64,000 nucleotides of DNA, from assembly GCF_000699445.3 (NCBI RefSeq), contig NC_067196.1, positions 3,596,001-3,660,000 of the forward strand. The letters run 5' to 3'. The position numbers and the translations under genes are program-made. Of this stretch, positions 38,101-44,100 are shown piece by piece (the stretch's first letter is position 1; each line of letters opens with the position of its first letter). Below the pieces are notes generated by a model. The model was not told the origin of the DNA. It was given only the letters and a program-made list of their open reading frames with translations, and searched no databases. This DNA comes from Schistosoma haematobium. Lineage: Eukaryota > Platyhelminthes > Trematoda > Strigeidida > Schistosomatidae.

Positions 38101-41100
38101 GCATCGTCGATAGACATGGAGGTTCAGATGCAGACGTAAAGGCGAGGATTGGCAAAGCAAGGGCCGCATTCCTACAATTGAAGAACATATGGAACTCAAA
38201 ACAACTTTCAACCAATATCAAAGTGAGAATCTTCAATACGAACGTCAAGGCAATTCTACTGTATGGAGCTGAAACTTGGAGAACTACAACAACCACAATC
38301 AAGAAAGTACAAGTATTTATAAATAGCTGTCTACGCAAGATACTCAACATCCATTGGCCGGATACCATCAGCAATAGCCTTGTGTGGGAGAGAACAAACC
38401 AACTTCCAGCTGAAGAGGAAATTAGGAAAAGACGATGGAAATGGATAGGACATACATTACGCAAATCGTCAAACTGCATCACGAGGCAAGCTCTAACTTG
38501 GAATCCTGAAGGGAAGCGGAAAAGAGGAAGGCCAAAGAACACATTACGTCGGATAATAGAAGCAGATATGAAAAGGATGAATTACAACTGGAAGGAGCTG
38601 GAAAGGATTGCCCAGGACAGGGTTGGATGGAGAATGCTGGTGAGCGACCTATGCTCCTTCACGAGGAGTAACAGGTGTAAGTAAGTAAGTTCATTGACAT
38701 TAAAGGTGTATAAGCAGTTGTCCACAGCATGAAAGGATGCTTAACATGAGGTATCTACAAAAGAAACTGGATTAGTAGTGGTCATAGCGATCTAAAAGTT
38801 TGATTACTGAGCCCAAAGAACAACATTTTGAGTTTCGTCACACACGGTGTTTTTGTGATTAGTTCTTGATATGTTAGCTCGGTATTTCGAAACGGCCTTA
38901 TCAAGTAGTAAATGTGACCCAGGGGCTCTGGATTTGGCCGAAAGTTCGGGAAATTTACATTTCTAACTGCAATCACTTCTCTGTACTGATTGACCAACTT
39001 AAAATGCGATAAGCGAGTAAATGACACACATCTGGCATCTTGGATGAACCCTATCTAGTTTCGACTTTTCCGGTAGTTACTACTAATAACTACATGGTTA
39101 TCACGATTGTAAGAGGTTTGCAATTCCCAACGGACATATAACTGTACTCAGTCCACAATATTAACTGTAAAACTCAACAATCTCCGCAAACCTCATCCAA
39201 ACACCAATATGTTATTCAGTTATAAAGTTGGTTTACTGGTCAATATAGTTGGATTGGACAGATGGGAAACATATCTATCTTCTACAGATAAATATATAAA
39301 AGTTAGGTTAAAGTTAAATTCACAAATATGTATCTGATTAGAAAGTTGCATTAATTCACTATTATTAATATCATTCATCAACCATTTAACTATCAGTATA
39401 GAGTTGTGGAGATTATTAAGTATTTTGACGGTTGAATTCATGAGTTAATTGAAGCTAAACTATCATGGAAAACCTGGAAGCCCTGCACGGTCGTTTCTTC
39501 CTTTTATGGGACTTCATGGTAGTCTAGCTTCAATTGACTCAGGAATTCAACAATTAAATCACTATAATATCAACAAAACCCCTCTCTGATTATTAAGTGT
39601 TTGATTAAGGTCATGAATCAATTGATGTTAGACCACCATTGGAAAGTTGGAAGCAGTGGACGGCCGTTTCGTCCTATTGTAAGACTCCTTAGAAGTGCGC
39701 TTCCATTATCCTGCTTGCGGGATTCGAACCCAGGGCCTAGTTCACTGGTCAATATAGTTGGATTGAACAGATGGGAAGCATATCTATCGTCTACCGACAG
39801 ACCTTCACACATTCAAAGATCGAAATAATAGTTCATAAAAAGAGTCTAACTAGATGGAGTTTGACAGTTTGAAGTAGAGTGATATACAGATAATTAAGTA
39901 CTTGATAAAAATGTATTTATAAGTAATATATTAGGTGAACAAGTAAGTAAATTAAGACATTTGAATATGTATGCTTGTTTCATTTATTCATGAATGATAC
40001 CATAGTGAATAAAATAAAGTTTTAAAAAGTAGATTAAAGATTCGAACTTTACCCTATTTACCATTAATTTGTACATATGAGTAGTATATTTTTCTTCCGC
40101 CTACGATGACTCATCTGAGAGAACATTTTCAGAACATTCGAAAACCTGGATCATACCGTATAGGTCTGGAAATTCGTTTCTCGTACCATAGTGAATTACT
40201 ACAATTCTTTACCTAAAATGCACATTGTCACCAAATTCTGTTGATACATTAAGAACAAGATCAGATCTTCATATTATAAAAGTAGAGGGGATTAACCTAT
40301 ACCAATAGATCACCTATTTTTATCTCTGGAAACTGAAAACTATCGCTTATCACATAATCATTTTAGCTCGTAACTGATCACGAAAACCTTTAGTTAGTCA
40401 ATAATCTACATTTAATGAATTTGATCTATTCAGAAGATATTTCATCCAATAAATAGACTATAAAAACTCAACTACTGTATTTCAGATCTTTAACATTACC
40501 TAAATCTAACGGGTACATAAAAGAACAAAACATTTACACAAGATAGTCTATTTGATGAATAATAACACTAAGGGTTCATGTGTATGCAAACAGATAGTTA
40601 CATTAATTCATATATATACATGTAAGCGATAAGTTGAATGATCAAATTGTGAAGACATTTCTATTACTCTAGATAAACTTTGCGAATAACAGAAACTTTA
40701 CTCATAATGAAGATATCAACTAACCATAATTCGAGTCGTGACAGATCGTTAATTTTAAGAGCAAGTATACCATTATTATCAGTACGGGGATTTGTGGAGA
40801 GTGTAGTATCTTAAACAGTTGAATCCATGAGTCGATATAAGCTAGACTACTAGTAAAAACCTGGAAGCATTGGACAGCCGTTTCGTCTTAGTATGGGACT
40901 CCTCAACAGTGTGCATCCACGATCGCGCCCATGGAACTCGAATTCGGGACATAAGGTTTCATGCGTGAACGCTTACCCTGAGGACCACTGAGCTAGTATC
41001 CAAAGATATTAATAGCTAACTTCAATCGGTCCATGATCTTGCACACCCGTTCACGAGTTGTCTAAGGTGGATAACTGTCTCACACCCGACACGGACTGAA

Positions 41101-44100
41101 CTCTATTGGTCACGGCTCCTTACTAGAACTCTAGGAGTTCCGTCTTGAAGCTAGTCACTAATGAGCAAATGATTATTATCAGTATGGAGATTGGTGAAAA
41201 CTTTAGTATTTTCACAGTTGAATCCACAAGCGGTCCAGTTTTCCCAGATTTTTAATGATGGTCTTGCTTAGATTGACTCGTCAATTCAGCTGTGAATATA
41301 CCGTTTTTCTTATGTGGTTAATATAAGCTAACATGAAAGCGTTAGTGAATGATTAAGCGGTTAACTGTTTAACTCGTATAATTATTAAAACAACACAGAA
41401 AACACATTTACTTCATGCGGAAGTCATTAATTCGAACTGTGGAAAAAAACTTTCAACATCATTTAAAGTTAGACATTAACACCGCTGGATGTCAGCTCGG
41501 TGGTCAACAGGTTAAGTGTTCGCGCGCGAGATAGAAGTTCGTGGGTTAGAGTCCCGCGATACCGAATCGTGGGTGTGTATTGCTGAGACGTCCCGTCCTA
41601 GGACGAAGTTGCCGTCCAGTGCTTCCAGGTTTTCAATGGTAATCTAGCTTACATCGACTCGCGAATTTAACTATTAAAATTACTACATTAAACACAAAAC
41701 CCCTCATTCTGACCAACATCGAGAATTATTCACAATAATATTTACACTAAATATCTTAATCAGAAGATGAACAGAGAGATGGAACTGTTAAAACCACTCA
41801 GATTACTAGTTTAACAATTTACAAAATCGATAACAAACACTATTATAAATGCGATTATGTTAAATAAAATAAACAATTAATTACCGAACAAAAGGTATCA
41901 AATAAAGAAAGAAAAACAGTATTACTAACATACACAGATGTCATAGTAACCAACTGGTATAAACAGATAAACAAACAAACGGATGAATGAATGAATGAAC
42001 AATGAATAGAAAAAGAACAATATATACCTCATCTTCTATGTATATTTACACATAAAACCTGAAAGTTTCACTGCATTCAGATAATTACATCCTTATATTT
42101 TGATTGTAACCCGATCAATGTTAGATCAACATCGAAAACCTGGAAACAATTTCGTTCTATTTCGAGTCTCGTACATTGGATTGCATGTGTGCACTGAGAA
42201 GTCCCATGCTAGGACGAAATTGCTGTCTAAAACTAGCACGAAAAAAATTGTATTGTATCCACGGGTCGTCAATAGTTTACTATCTGACTATAACCCATGA
42301 AGATAACTAGATTCAAACCAAACAATCTTCCCAAAACGTTTTATCCTAGCACATGGAATCGTATTCAAAAAATTCTATTTGGATAATTCCATCCTTTCAC
42401 TTAGTATTTACTGAAGTTGATTGTGAATAAATAATTTATGGGACTGTTCAGTAACAGAGCGCGAACTCGTATTCTCAACACTGAGTTACACTAGCTGTAT
42501 GTGTGATAAAAAATTAACGGGATTCGGTAGGTATTCATGGACTAGATAAACATAAAATTGGTTACTAGGTAGCGACTAATAAGTTTTAAAGATCTTAGTC
42601 CTACAGCGCAGTGGAGGCCCAAATAACTCAATGGTAACGTCTCAGATTGTGAGACTGACTAATGTGGGTTGAAATCTGTGAGGAAGCACCAGTTCCCTCA
42701 AGATAATAGATAATCCTTGATGACGAACCCCAACTAGCACGACACTTAAATCTACAGGTTCCTATCTACTACTCCCAAACACCTAACATCTCTATAGGTT
42801 ATACTACTTCTGGATATTCAAACTAAAGAGTGAATGAAATAGGTTTCAAACCTATAATCACTAGTTCACAATTTAGTTTACGAATAGTGAAATAGGTACT
42901 GTTTGACTGTAACCAAAACTTTGTAATAAGATGAACACTAGAGTTTAGGATACTAACTAATCAATATTGTCTCATGTTATATTGAATGGATTCTTGTACT
43001 TTGGTTAAGAAAAAAAAACTTACAATGAGTCTATAAAAATAAAGAACTGTGAAAAACACATAATATCAAGTGATTTAAAATCGGGATCTGGATGGTCAAA
43101 GTGAAATCTTACTGTAAACTCTAAATTACCAAATATGCACAACATCAGCTCTCAAATGTTATTAACTGTTTTGTCTGTGATTATCATCTTTCTTATAAAT
43201 TATTTATTCATCTGTTGTTAATGGAAGGTGATCTATTTAGAATGTTTGAGTCATATATTTCGCCTTACTAATTCAGACAATTATACCGTATTCATAACAG
43301 TCAACTTTGTACTACCTTTTCACAACGCAAAAATTATTGTTAAAGATGAATGATTTCAAAATGAAAACAGTCGTCGATATCGACAGAGATGGATAGTGGA
43401 TAGCAGTGGAATCCAGTTTGACACGCGTCTCGCCATATCTGACACACGTCAGCTGGATGTACCTGCATCTCAGAGTTGATGTTCACTCCGGGACTCGAAC
43501 CCAGTACCGTTAACTTTAAACATTATCACGTTATCCACTTAGCTACTGAGTCCTGATAGCCGCCCGCTTGTTCAATGAGGTGAAGTTTAAATTCACTTGG
43601 TATTGTTTTACTTTTATCTTCCCATTGTTATTTAGGACTGAAATTGCTCAGTCTCTTGTTGGCAATTGTAGTCCTAAATATCAATGGGAAGATATAAGCA
43701 AACAACACCAAGTGAGTAGTCTATATCTCTTAAATCACATCTTGTTTAAGTGTGATCAGATCAACGAATGAACAATGTTAGAGAACTTTCAATAAAGAAG
43801 ATAAATGGAATAAACAGGTATAACATAGTTTATGTGAACTACTTAACTCACTTAAAAGTTTCCATTTCAGCCAATTTCTCTTTAATTCCATGATTTCGTT
43901 TAAAACTAGACGCTGAATGAATACTTGGACTATAAGTTGAATTAAGTGATAACAAAGAACTATGATGATGAATAGTTTTCTCTGATCCATAACCTGATTC
44001 AGCAATACGATGTCGTTCAATAGCAGACATCCAAGTATAACGTTCTTCTTGACTTAATCCACGTAGATACCAAATAACATCACCGACGCGTACCTAAGAA

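Larger units (their letters stand above)
35467..38703 (+). mobile_element. Full-length RTE-like non-LTR retrotransposon with a 14-bp target duplication
   Basis: TTCATTGACATTAA flanks the insert at 35467-35480 and 38690-38703. The body is 35481-38689, about 3.2 kb: a ~185-nt 5' UTR, an endonuclease plus reverse transcriptase region, a short 3' end and a GTAAGTAAG tail. Size, single EN-RT layout and a short-repeat tail fit the RTE clade (SR2/SR3-like in schistosomes). It lies in CERT intron 2, antisense. It is the best preserved copy in the window, so other copies were aligned to it. Confidence 0.93.

Noticed and set aside
37940..38542. A 200-codon minus-strand open frame
   Set aside because: It lies wholly antisense to the reverse transcriptase frame; the same mirror frame recurs at 21904-22578 and 11229-11792 in other copies. 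It is a shadow of codon bias.
40867..40915. Other family B hammerheads as active ribozymes
   Set aside because: Most copies have TTGAGGAG, CTAAGGAG, GAGAC, AAAA or a lost stem I (for example at 19385, 31103, 40867, 45958). Only 4393-4438 kept all required parts.
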